This document shows positions 29,485 through 37,001 of a stretch of DNA of 53,893 nucleotides, piece after piece. The notes under the pieces are model-generated. The model saw nothing but the letters and a program-made list of their open reading frames with translations, made no database searches and had not been told where the DNA came from. Origin of the DNA: Candidatus Falkowiibacteriota bacterium (GTDB taxonomy: Bacteria; Patescibacteriota; Patescibacteriia; JACRDY01). Location: positions 1-53,893 of the forward strand of contig JACRDY010000062.1 in the NCBI GenBank assembly GCA_016218485.1, in the 5' to 3' direction. The first letter of the stretch is position 1, and each line of letters begins with the position of its first letter. The position numbers and the translations under genes were made by a program.

Positions 29485-32162
29485 ATAAAAAGATTATTGT
29501 GATGATGAATGTTATTTTTGAGTATAAAAATTTTCTTAGTCAGCTCAATGACCAGGAGATTAAACAGCCCGATACTCAAAAGTATCAGCCAATCCTGCCA
29601 GGGCAAAGCGGTAGTATGGAGCAAGCGCTGCAAGAGCGGCCAATAGACGGCGAGCGCCAGCAAGAACAGGCCGAAGAGCAGCGAAACATTGAGGTAATGA
29701 TTGCCAAACGGATTGTAGCTCCCGATGGCGCTCCGGAGCGAACGACAGGCGTAAATATACAACAGTGACGTCATAGCCAGTGAAGCAAAGATAAATGTCC
29801 GCAGCGCCATAATATCTGCCCCCGACTGGTAAAAATAGTAAAAGATCCCAAAAAGAATGGCGCTCGTCAGGATGCCGGAGAAAAAAATCAACGCTTTCAT
29901 TTGCCCGTCAAAGATCGTCTGTCGCCGCCCGCTGGGCGCCTCTGCCATAATACCACGCTCCTCCGGATCAGCGGAGAGCGCGAACACCGGCCAGCTGTCC
30001 TGCACAATATTAATCCACAGAATCTGCGTGGCCAGGAGCGGCAGCGGCAGATCCAGCACAATGGCGCCGCCGATTAAAATAATTTCGGAGAACCCGGAAA
30101 AGAGTAAATAGAGAATAACCTTTTTGATGTTATCAAAGATCACCCGCCCGCCGCGCACCGCTGCGACAATAGTCGCAAAGTTATCATCCAGGAGCACGAT
30201 GTCGGCGGTCTCTTTGGCCACGTCGGTGCCCGAGCCGAGCGCGATGCCGATATCCGCCGCTTTAATGGCCGGCGCGTCATTGACGCCATCCCCCGCCATG
30301 GCCACCACTTCACCCTGACGCTGCAGCTCCTCAACGATACGAATCTTGTGCCGCGGCTCCACCCGAGCATAGACATTGATGGTTTTAACTTTTTGGGCAA
30401 AAGCCGCGTCACCCAGCGCGTCCAGATCTTTACCCTCCAGCACACTCTCTTGACCAGTGGCAATACTCGCTTCAGCGGCGACACTCCGCGCGGTCAAGCG
30501 ATGATCGCCGGTAATCAAGATCGGCCGAATACCGGCCTGCCGGCATAGCGCGATCGTCTGTCGCGCGTCAGAACGGAGCGGATCTTTCAGCACCATCACG
30601 CCGGCGAAGATGAGGTCATTGACCAGATCGGTTAAATGGTGAACTGGTTTGGCGGTCAGCGGTTTATAGGCTACCGCCAAGAGACGCAAACCCTTACTGG
30701 TCAGAGCATCAAACCGACTCAATAACTGCTGTCGTTGAGCCGCCGTCAGCGCCTGTTTGGAACCATTCTGCTGCCACCAAGCCGAACGTGCCAGCAGCAC
30801 CTCCGGCGCGCCCTTAACCAAGAGCCCATAGGCGCCAACGAAATTTTCATTGACGGTCGCCATATACATTTCTTCCGAGGAAAACGGCGCTTCGGCCACG
30901 CGCCGATGAGCGGCCGTCAATTGTTCAGGCTGCAGTTCAGCCGACAGGCCCGCCATCAAGAGCGCCTGCTCCATCGGATCGCCGACAAACCGAGCGGGCG
31001 TGTTTGGCTCATCGGGATTGAGCATGAAACTGTCATTACAGAGCATACCGATACGGAGCGCCAGATCAACCGCATCGGAAATTTTGTCCACCCGGCGCCG
31101 CACTCCCAGCGCGAAGTCTTCCTGATCAGCTAAAACGGACACCACCCGCATGGCGCCCTCCGTCAGCGTGCCGGTCTTGTCGCTGCAGATCACCGTGGTG
31201 CTGCCCAGCGTCTCGGCCGCCACCAGCCGCCGCACCAAGGCTTTTTTCTTGAGAATTTTCTGCATGCCAATGACCAGAATAACGGTCAGGGCCACCACCA
31301 GCCCTTCCGGGATGGCCGCGACCGCCACCGCCACGCTGACGAGGAACATCTCTGTCGGATCGCGACCGCGGAGTAATCCAATGATAAACAGCGTCAAGGT
31401 GAGTAAAAGAATAGACAGGGCGATAAATCTGGCCAGTCGGCCGATTTTTTCCTGCAGCGGCGTGATTTCCTCGGCCGTATTTTTGACAAGGGTGGCGATG
31501 GCGCCGATTTCCGTAGCGCGACCGGTCGCCACCGCCACAGCTAGGGCTTTACCCCGCACCACCGCGGTACCCATATACGCCATATTTTCCCGATCAGCCA
31601 CCACCGTATCGGCAGACACCACCGACGAGGACTTCACGGAGGCGTCTGATTCTCCGGTCAGCGCCGCCTCCACCACCTGCAGATCATTGACCTCCAGGAG
31701 ACGACAATCCGCCGGCACCTTCATACCGGCTTCCAGCATGACAATGTCCCCCGGCACCACAGCGACGGTATCAACGAGCGTCGGCGCGCCAGCGCGGATG
31801 ACTTTGGCCTGGTACTGAATAACCGCCTGCAGACGGGTGATGGCCTGATTGGCCTTATTCTCCTGAATGAAACCGATGACCGTATTGATAACCACAATCA
31901 CCACGATCACCGCGGCATCCACCAGCTGATTGAGGAGCAGTGAGAGGACGGCCGCCAAAATCAAAATGTACACCAGCGGGCTTTTGACCTGGCGCAATAT
32001 GATTTGCAGGCCGGTTAATTTTTTTTCTGCCGGTAAACGGTTGTGGCCGAACTTTTTCAGCCGCTTATTCGCCTCACCAGACGTCAAACCGCCCCGATCG
32101 ACATTGAGCTGCTTGAGCGTCTCTTGAACCGTCAGGGCATGCCACAGTATTTCTCTAGTCAT
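29481..32162 (-). CDS. P-type cation-transporting ATPase (P2-type, Ca2+/Na+,K+-ATPase-like)
   Basis: From ATG 32162 the protein has 893 aa; a longer frame to 32228 would run through a terminator hairpin and is rejected. It has the N-terminal cation ATPase domain (LTSGEANKRLKKFGHNRLP), phosphorylation motif DKTGTLTEG (D328), PEGL in the fourth helix (VAAIPEGLVVALTV), actuator TGES, hinge GDGVNDAPAIKAADIGIAL and six C-terminal helices. VAAIPEGL is the ion-site motif of P2A/P2B-type Ca2+ pumps. No heavy-metal-binding domain or CPC motif is present, so it is not the copper pump missing from the 19-23 kb operon. TGGTATACT lies 11 nt before the ATG. Confidence 0.93.
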   Translation of the reverse strand: MTREILWHALTVQETLKQLNVDRGGLTSGEANKRLKKFGHNRLPAEKKLTGLQIILRQVKSPLVYILILAAVLSLLLNQLVDAAVIVVIVVINTVIGFIQENKANQAITRLQAVIQYQAKVIRAGAPTLVDTVAVVPGDIVMLEAGMKVPADCRLLEVNDLQVVEAALTGESDASVKSSSVVSADTVVADRENMAYMGTAVVRGKALAVAVATGRATEIGAIATLVKNTAEEITPLQEKIGRLARFIALSILLLTLTLFIIGLLRGRDPTEMFLVSVAVAVAAIPEGLVVALTVILVIGMQKILKKKALVRRLVAAETLGSTTVICSDKTGTLTEGAMRVVSVLADQEDFALGVRRRVDKISDAVDLALRIGMLCNDSFMLNPDEPNTPARFVGDPMEQALLMAGLSAELQPEQLTAAHRRVAEAPFSSEEMYMATVNENFVGAYGLLVKGAPEVLLARSAWWQQNGSKQALTAAQRQQLLSRFDALTSKGLRLLAVAYKPLTAKPVHHLTDLVNDLIFAGVMVLKDPLRSDARQTIALCRQAGIRPILITGDHRLTARSVAAEASIATGQESVLEGKDLDALGDAAFAQKVKTINVYARVEPRHKIRIVEELQRQGEVVAMAGDGVNDAPAIKAADIGIALGSGTDVAKETADIVLLDDNFATIVAAVRGGRVIFDNIKKVILYLLFSGFSEIILIGGAIVLDLPLPLLATQILWINIVQDSWPVFALSADPEERGIMAEAPSGRRQTIFDGQMKALIFFSGILTSAILFGIFYYFYQSGADIMALRTFIFASLAMTSLLYIYACRSLRSAIGSYNPFGNHYLNVSLLFGLFLLALAVYWPLLQRLLHTTALPWQDWLILLSIGLFNLLVIELTKKIFILKNNIHHHNNLFI

Positions 32163-32180
32163 AGCTATGGAGCAGTATAC

Positions 32181-32209
32181 CAAAAAACTCCCCCGTTGGG
32201 GAGTTTTTT
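32181..32209 (-). terminator. Intrinsic terminator of the 32229-33881 gene
   Basis: Minus-strand AAAAAACTCCCC/GGGGAGTTTTTT hairpin with T tail begins about 20 nt after the stop at 32229. It lies upstream of the ATPase ATG. Confidence 0.8.
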
Positions 32210-32228
32210 GTTGTTTCACTGAAACCAT

Positions 32229-33881
32229 TTAATACCCATAGCCAAAACCACCACCATAGGACAGTGCCCCACCGAAAATTGGCAGAGAACGAGTCAACGT
32301 AGAATCAACCTGGTTACCGGAATTATTCTGCCATATCACGCCGCTGATTGTTTTACCCCCGCCCTTGACGTTCATTTGCAGCGTCCCGCTGCTGCATCCC
32401 GTTGTATCACCAAAGATATGAAGAGTTTTACTCATTAACCTTGGGATTACCAGCTGATTATTCCAAGTCCCAAAATTAGTCACATCAAAGCGAGAACCAG
32501 GACGTAGCCACGCCTGCCCTGCCGGGAGTGTCGCGTACGTAGTGGAATCATCACCCTTGATGGTCACCGGACCGGTGCCCGTAATCCGGCAGCTCCCCAC
32601 TACGGTGAATTCTAAATTATCAACCGTGATATCATCATTATCCGCTATGAGGGTTAAGGTCAACACCTCTTTATTAACCCCGGGAGTCGCAGAACCCCGC
32701 GGTGAAGCGCTATTGAGCGACACCCGCAGCACTCCATCCATCAAATAGTAGACCGACGATCCCGCTATACTACCATTACCATCACCGAAGCTGTCAATCG
32801 TAGTAGCCACGACCAAAACCCCGGAATTCACCCCTGTCGCCTCCATCAGGTAACTCCCCGCACCGGGGTTGCCATTCGCGCCCCATTCACTCCCGTCACC
32901 ATCGCTATCTCCCAAACCGATTTCCAGCATACTGCCGTCAATCAGCTGGGTTTTATCAACTAATTCAACTTTGATGTTCAACTTTGGATATGGATAAGTT
33001 GTTGACGCCACAAAAGCATCCGGCGGTAATTGAACTAATACCTTCCCGTTCTGATCCAAGACATACCCAGTGGCTAAACCAATCGGACTAGAATCACGGA
33101 ATAGATAAATCTTCTTTACATTAACGGCAGCGTTCGCTCCCTTGACGGCGATCCATAGTTTGGTTACCGCTACCGGTTCATTCAGTGCGATAAACATATA
33201 ACTCGTAACTGAATGCGTTCTGCCAGCGACCAATTGACCACCAACATCCCCAGCCTTCCGCACTTCCAGCCCCGGAGGTATGGCTGGAGGAGGCAGCGGC
33301 GGAGTGAAGGTCATAGTCGGTCCGATATAATTCTGGTTTTGCAGCGCCCGCATACCAAGTGGCCTAAGAATGACGATCTGGCCCCGAGGATTGATGGATA
33401 GATTCAAGCTTTCCGTCTGCGTCAGCGCGGCCACATCAATCTGAACCTTAAAATTTCTCTGCGTAGTCAAAAAAATATCGTTATCAAAAACGAGCTGGCG
33501 GTTATAGCTGTCAACTACTCCGGCGAAAGACCGCCCATCACTCACCTTGAGGACGGGGTTAGAGATTTTACTGATAGGCAGACTGCCATTGAGCGAGAAA
33601 GCTACCCGGTCAATCACCACACTGGGTGTACCGAGCGGACGAACGGTAAGACCAATCACCGGCGCTTGCGTCACGGCAGTGGTGAATGTCTGGCTGCTCG
33701 GGTCGCTATTTAAAAATACGGACAAACCTTTAACGGGTGAGAGGCCGCCCGCCACCGACATGGCAAAGGCCGAAATAGCGGCCAGCGACGCCGTCACCAC
33801 CGTCACCGCCAATAATACTTTCATGGCCGTGGCGGTCTTGGTGGTGGTCAGCACCGCCGTTGCTGGAGATTGATTAAACAT
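32229..33881 (-). CDS. Large secreted beta-rich protein, possible surface-layer or adhesin component
   Basis: The 550-aa protein has an N-terminal hydrophobic segment (about residues 20-43) preceded by a basic start, then more than 500 residues of predicted beta-sheet rich in Ser, Thr, Gly and Val. A proline hinge (PPLPPPAIPPG) splits the chain near residue 200. A DSDGDGSEW stretch looks like a Ca2+-binding loop. The end is aromatic-glycine (GGALSYGGGFGYGY), which resembles outer-surface proteins with self-assembly tails. No catalytic motif is visible. Downstream is a terminator; the Clp-like ATPase gene ends upstream of it. I infer an abundant surface protein but cannot name a family. Confidence 0.7.
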   Translation of the reverse strand: MFNQSPATAVLTTTKTATAMKVLLAVTVVTASLAAISAFAMSVAGGLSPVKGLSVFLNSDPSSQTFTTAVTQAPVIGLTVRPLGTPSVVIDRVAFSLNGSLPISKISNPVLKVSDGRSFAGVVDSYNRQLVFDNDIFLTTQRNFKVQIDVAALTQTESLNLSINPRGQIVILRPLGMRALQNQNYIGPTMTFTPPLPPPAIPPGLEVRKAGDVGGQLVAGRTHSVTSYMFIALNEPVAVTKLWIAVKGANAAVNVKKIYLFRDSSPIGLATGYVLDQNGKVLVQLPPDAFVASTTYPYPKLNIKVELVDKTQLIDGSMLEIGLGDSDGDGSEWGANGNPGAGSYLMEATGVNSGVLVVATTIDSFGDGNGSIAGSSVYYLMDGVLRVSLNSASPRGSATPGVNKEVLTLTLIADNDDITVDNLEFTVVGSCRITGTGPVTIKGDDSTTYATLPAGQAWLRPGSRFDVTNFGTWNNQLVIPRLMSKTLHIFGDTTGCSSGTLQMNVKGGGKTISGVIWQNNSGNQVDSTLTRSLPIFGGALSYGGGFGYGY

Positions 33882-33923
33882 AGATTTCGCTTGAGTGAAT
33901 TAATTATGAAAAATTAAATACTA

Positions 33924-34859
33924 CTATAACCCGGCCTGCAAACTCTCATCCCACTCTTTAGCCACCAGGAGTACATCATCTTTACCCACCACCGGCGTGG
34001 TTGAGACATTACCCACTTTATCCAGACTGACCTTGGCGGCCGCCTCATCAACCAGATCAATGGCTTTATCGGGAAATGACTTGAGCGTATTTTTCTTGGC
34101 TGATTCCACAGCCTGCGCCAGCGCCTCCTCGCTAATACTGACCCCGTGATGTTCTTCGTACTCTGATTTGATGCCGCGTAAAATTTGCAACGTTTCTTCC
34201 GGGCTCGGTTCATCCACCAAAATCGGCTCAAAGCGACGATCTAGCGTGGTATCGGGTTTGATAAATTTTTGGTACTCTATGATGGTGGTAGCGCCAACCA
34301 TTTGCAGATCGCCCCGCGCCAGCGCCGGCTTGAGGATATCGGAAGCGTCAATCGCCCCGCTGGCTTCTCCAGCCTCGGCAATGATATGCACCTCATCAAC
34401 GAACAAAATGATTTTCCGTTTAGCCGCCACGATTTCATCGGAAATCTTCTTGAGTCGCTGTTCAAACTCACCACGATACTTGGTGCCGGCCAGAATACTA
34501 CTCAAATCGAGTGACAGAACTTTTTTGTTTTTTAAACTCCGCGGCACTCTCCCCTGGACAATGGCTTCCGCCAACCCTTCCACAATGGCGGTTTTACCCA
34601 CGCCGGCTTTGCCGACCAGGACGGGATTATTCTTGGTCCGGCGAGATAGCACCTGGATCACCCGCTCAATCTCCTCACGACGACCAATAATCTTATCCAG
34701 CTGGTTTTGACGGGCTGATTGGGTCAAATCTTTAGCAAACATCATTAATGTCGGCACCGCCAATTCACCGTCTCGGCTTCCCCCCAAACCCCTTTTCCGA
34801 TAATAAAAAAAGGCTATAATAGCCAGGGGAAGGAGAATGACCCAATAATAATTAGACAT
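33924..34859 (-). CDS. Membrane-anchored single-AAA Clp-like ATPase (D1 domain only)
   Basis: The 311-aa protein begins with one transmembrane helix (about residues 5-20) and carries a single ClpA/B/C-type D1 module. Motifs: Walker A GKAGVGKT (83-90), Walker B ILFVDEVHI (D155-E156), sensor 1 GATT, arginine finger DRRFEP, and the D1 small domain (VSISEEALAQAVE and FPDKAIDLVDEAAA). It lacks the Clp N-domain, the middle domain, the second AAA domain and any IGF loop for ClpP. Full Clp proteins are over 700 aa. I infer an anchored remodeller or unfoldase working without ClpP, or as a partner of the surface protein gene downstream. Confidence 0.88.
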   Translation of the reverse strand: MSNYYWVILLPLAIIAFFYYRKRGLGGSRDGELAVPTLMMFAKDLTQSARQNQLDKIIGRREEIERVIQVLSRRTKNNPVLVGKAGVGKTAIVEGLAEAIVQGRVPRSLKNKKVLSLDLSSILAGTKYRGEFEQRLKKISDEIVAAKRKIILFVDEVHIIAEAGEASGAIDASDILKPALARGDLQMVGATTIIEYQKFIKPDTTLDRRFEPILVDEPSPEETLQILRGIKSEYEEHHGVSISEEALAQAVESAKKNTLKSFPDKAIDLVDEAAAKVSLDKVGNVSTTPVVGKDDVLLVAKEWDESLQAGL

Positions 34860-34911
34860 AGGAGGCAGAGGAACAATACGGCGTATTTGACCGATTCAAA
34901 GAGATACAACT

Positions 34912-34940
34912 AGTATAGCAAATTTAGCAATAAAATGCAA
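34912..34940 (-). promoter_or_regulatory. Sigma70-type promoter of the Clp-like ATPase gene
   Basis: Minus-strand TTGCAT (34935-34940), 17 bp, TATACT (34912-34917), about 52 nt before the ATG. Confidence 0.75.
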
Positions 34941-34977
34941 GAAAAAATTTAATCTGGCAGGCGCTATGATTTGGCTT

Positions 34978-35092
34978 AACCCCACCCTGCCCCTCCCCTT
35001 ACTCCGCAAGGGGAGGAGACGATGTCTACCCGTTTAACGGGAAGCGCTGGTCTCTCCCCCTTATTCATAAGGGGGAGGACAGGAGGGGGTTT
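34978..35092. repeat. GC-rich word hairpin (CCCTCCCCTTA words)
   Basis: AACCCCACCCTGCCCCTCCCC faces GGGGGAGGACAGGAGGGGGTTT, with a second hairpin around CCCGTTTAACGGG. It occupies most of the ~410-bp gap between the ATPase promoter and the tRNA-Lys locus; nothing else is recognisable there. Confidence 0.75.
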
Positions 35093-35125
35093 GCAGCCAA
35101 ATAAACACTATGGATAATTTTAATA

Positions 35126-35184
35126 AAAAAACACCTGCTCAAGAGAGAAAGTGTTTTTTGGTGGGTCCGGAGAGAATCGGACTC
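35126..35184 (-). repeat. 59-bp direct repeat carrying tRNA-Lys 3' end plus terminator, copy 1
   Basis: It is identical to 35236-35294 (offset 110 bp). The unit contains the T arm and acceptor of the tRNA and the AAAAAACAC/GTGTTTTTT hairpin that terminates it on the minus strand. Confidence 0.85.
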
Positions 35185-35233
35185 GTCAACGCGGCCGATA
35201 ATCGGCCCGCTCTCCATTATGAGCTACGGACAA
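35162..35233 (-). pseudogene. Degenerate tRNA-Lys-derived copy
   Basis: The 3' half is nearly identical to the adjacent tRNA-Lys, but the acceptor is mispaired at two positions, the D loop is altered (ATAATGGA), the T stem has two mismatches and the anticodon arm is a GGCCGATTATCGGCC palindrome without U33. It follows the intact gene on the same strand and has its own terminator. It is probably not a functional tRNA. Confidence 0.7.
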
Positions 35234-35235
35234 AC

Positions 35236-35294
35236 AAAAAACACCTGCTCAAGAGAGAAAGTGTTTTTTGGTGGGTCCGGAGAGAATCGGACTC
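35236..35294 (-). repeat. 59-bp direct repeat, copy 2 (overlaps tRNA-Lys)
   Basis: Second copy of the unit at 35126-35184. Here it carries the 3' end of the intact tRNA-Lys and its terminator hairpin. Confidence 0.85.
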
Positions 35295-35343
35295 TCGACG
35301 CCGAGCTTAAAAGGCTCGCGCTCTACCACTGAGCTACGGACCC
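35272..35343 (-). tRNA. tRNA-Lys (anticodon TTT)
   Basis: 72-nt cloverleaf: acceptor GGGTCCG/CGGACCC with discriminator A, D arm GCTCAGTGGTAGAGC, anticodon stem CGAGC/GCTCG with loop CTTTTAA, T arm GAGAGTCCGATTCTCTC. CCA is not encoded. Confidence 0.95.
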
Positions 35344-35376
35344 ATGATACATCACTCATTAACCTTCTTACTCTTC

Positions 35377-35613
35377 TCAATATAAATCCTGAATAAACTT
35401 TTTACTTTTCTGTCGCTTAACAGAGTACTCAAATTTTATAGCGTCACTTTTATTACTAAAATTTTTAGTATACACCAACTTCCATGGACGCCTATTTTTC
35501 GTGGCGGCTGAACGGCCTTGGTTATGCCGCTTCAACCGATCATTCACATGAGCAGTACTACCAGTATAGTAATTACCATCTTTTAAACTTTCTAGTATGT
35601 AAACCCAGTACAT
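35377..35613 (-). CDS. GIY-YIG nuclease-domain protein
   Basis: The 78-aa protein is a minimal GIY-YIG domain of the UPF0213/YhbQ size class. WVYILESLKDGNYYTGST is the GIY-YIG strand pair in degenerate form, with NDRLKRHNQGRSAATKNRRPWKLVY carrying the catalytic Arg region, and KFEYSVKRQKSKKFI carrying the metal-binding Glu. Such small proteins are thought to be DNA nucleases related to UvrC and homing enzymes. The ATG lies 12 nt after a broken tRNA 5' half (35626-35674) and the stop is 33 nt before an intact tRNA-Lys, so the gene sits between two tRNA copies. Confidence 0.9.
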   Translation of the reverse strand: MYWVYILESLKDGNYYTGSTAHVNDRLKRHNQGRSAATKNRRPWKLVYTKNFSNKSDAIKFEYSVKRQKSKKFIQDLY

Positions 35614-35625
35614 ATTTTAAGAGCT

Positions 35626-35674
35626 TCTCGACGCGGCCGATTATCGGCCCGCTCTACCACTGAGCTACGGACCC
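35626..35674 (-). pseudogene. 5' half of a tRNA-Lys-like gene, truncated in the T arm
   Basis: Acceptor GGGTCCG, D arm GCTCAGTGGTAGAGC and a palindromic anticodon arm are intact, and identity with tRNA-Lys resumes at GCGTCGAGA before breaking off. The GIY-YIG gene starts 12 nt later. No matching 3' half follows. Confidence 0.8.
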
Positions 35675-35682
35675 AAATAATA

Positions 35683-35817
35683 ATTACGAATTACTAACAG
35701 GAGTTACGCACTTCTAAAATTTTCAGCTAATTTTAGAGTAACAATAAAAATTATTAACAGCTAATTTTAGCCAATTTTTATTAAAAGTGCGTAACTCCTG
35801 TTAGTAATTCGTAATTA
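35683..35817. repeat. AATTACG-word hairpin with the 103-bp element at its apex
   Basis: TAATTACGAATTACTAA (35681-35697) pairs perfectly with TTAGTAATTCGTAATTA (35801-35817); the element fills the loop. Confidence 0.85.
35698..35800 (-). mobile_element. 103-bp MITE-like element, copy 2
   Basis: Its reverse complement matches 3141-3243 at every position. Here no clear direct target duplication is seen because the flanks are themselves an inverted repeat. Confidence 0.85.
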
Positions 35818-35838
35818 TTCAAACCCTATACTACCCCG

Positions 35839-36906
35839 CTACCCCTTGTTTGTCAATTCTCTAATGATTGCAAGCAATGCCTGTGTCGCGCCCGGTTTGA
35901 GTAATGATTTAATATTTCGGGATAGCTGATCGCGATCTGACGGATTATCCAAGAGCGCCTTAAGCTGCGCCACGAATCCGGCGCTGTCTAATCCTGATTG
36001 TGGTAAATACACCGCCGCGTGACTGTGAGCAAAGTACACAGCATTAGCTTCCTGATGGCTCTGCGGCAGTGGAATCACCACCGTCGGCTTACCCAATGCC
36101 GCCAGTTCACTCAAAAAACCAAATCCCGCGCGCGACACCACCACATCAGCCACCGCCAGAGCATCTGGCATTTCTGCCTGCAAAAATTCATAGGGATGGT
36201 ACCGCTCTACGGGCGCACTGACCACGCTCTTTCCCGCTCCGGTCACGTGGATGATTTGGCAGAATGCCGTCAAGTCAGACAAGCTGTCAGCCACTAACTG
36301 ATTGAGTACTGTTGCCCCGGTGCCTCCACCGATAACCAGAACTGTTGGCAGAGACGAGTCTAAACCGAAACGGTGGAGCGCGGAAGCTCTGCTCCCGGTC
36401 AGAATGCTCTGCCGCACGGGGTTGCCGATCCAGACAGTTTTAATGCGATTGAAATACGGCAGCGATTCGGCCAGCGCCACGGTAATACGCTGGGCAAACG
36501 GCGCCGAGAGTTTATTCGCCAATCCCGGAAGACAATCTTGCTGATGGACGACGACCGGAATCCGCAAGAGCCACGCCGAGAAGACCACCGGTACAGCGAT
36601 GAAACTGCCGGCGCTGACCACCACCTCCGGCTGCAGCCGATGGAGCAGCGCCAGACTCTGGATACAACCGTAGATAATTCTGAACGGATCCAAAAAATTT
36701 TGCAGCGAAAAATACCGGCGCACTTTGCCACCGCTGATCGGCTGAAAAGTAATACCGGCGTCAGTCACGACTTGGCGCTCGGGACCATTGGCGGTGCCTA
36801 TCCAAAAAAGCTCATCAACCGAACTGGCTGATTGCAGCGCTTCACTGACCGCCAGGAGCGGTGTGACTGAACCCATTGTTCCTCCACCGGCAAAGAGTAT
36901 TTTCAT
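35839..36906 (-). CDS. murG: UDP-GlcNAc:lipid I GlcNAc transferase MurG
   Basis: The 355-aa GT-B glycosyltransferase makes lipid II at the inner face of the membrane. The N-terminal glycine loop reads GGGTMGSVTP (7-16); most MurG proteins have GGTGGHxxP, so the usual His is Ser13. The second loop is VIGGGTGATVLN and the UDP-GlcNAc site is VVSRAGFGFLSELAALGKPTVVIPLP with QSHQEANA, both well kept. Length matches the family. It is the last gene of a mraY-murD-ftsW-murG minus-strand cluster. Confidence 0.93.
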   Translation of the reverse strand: MKILFAGGGTMGSVTPLLAVSEALQSASSVDELFWIGTANGPERQVVTDAGITFQPISGGKVRRYFSLQNFLDPFRIIYGCIQSLALLHRLQPEVVVSAGSFIAVPVVFSAWLLRIPVVVHQQDCLPGLANKLSAPFAQRITVALAESLPYFNRIKTVWIGNPVRQSILTGSRASALHRFGLDSSLPTVLVIGGGTGATVLNQLVADSLSDLTAFCQIIHVTGAGKSVVSAPVERYHPYEFLQAEMPDALAVADVVVSRAGFGFLSELAALGKPTVVIPLPQSHQEANAVYFAHSHAAVYLPQSGLDSAGFVAQLKALLDNPSDRDQLSRNIKSLLKPGATQALLAIIRELTNKG

Positions 36907-36910
36907 ATTT

Positions 36911-37000
36911 TAGATTGTAGATTTCAGATTGCAGATTTCAGATTTGTTATAGTAGTAACGTTACATGCCGACTCAATCTGCAATCTGAAATCTGCAATCT
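36911..37000. repeat. Word-repeat hairpin (AGATTTCAGATTGC words)
   Basis: AGATTGTAGATTTCAGATTGCAGATTTC faces AATCTGCAATCTGAAATCTGCAATC between ftsW and murG. Confidence 0.85.
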
Positions 37001-37001
37001 T

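Noticed and set aside
32163..32228. N-terminal extension of the P-type ATPase to 32228
   Set aside because: The extension would translate through an intrinsic terminator hairpin and precedes the -10 box; the ATG at 32162 gives the usual N-terminus.
35162..35233. Ochre suppressor tRNA (anticodon TTA)
   Set aside because: U33 is absent, the acceptor and T stems are mispaired and the anticodon arm is a bare palindrome, so decay is more likely than suppression.
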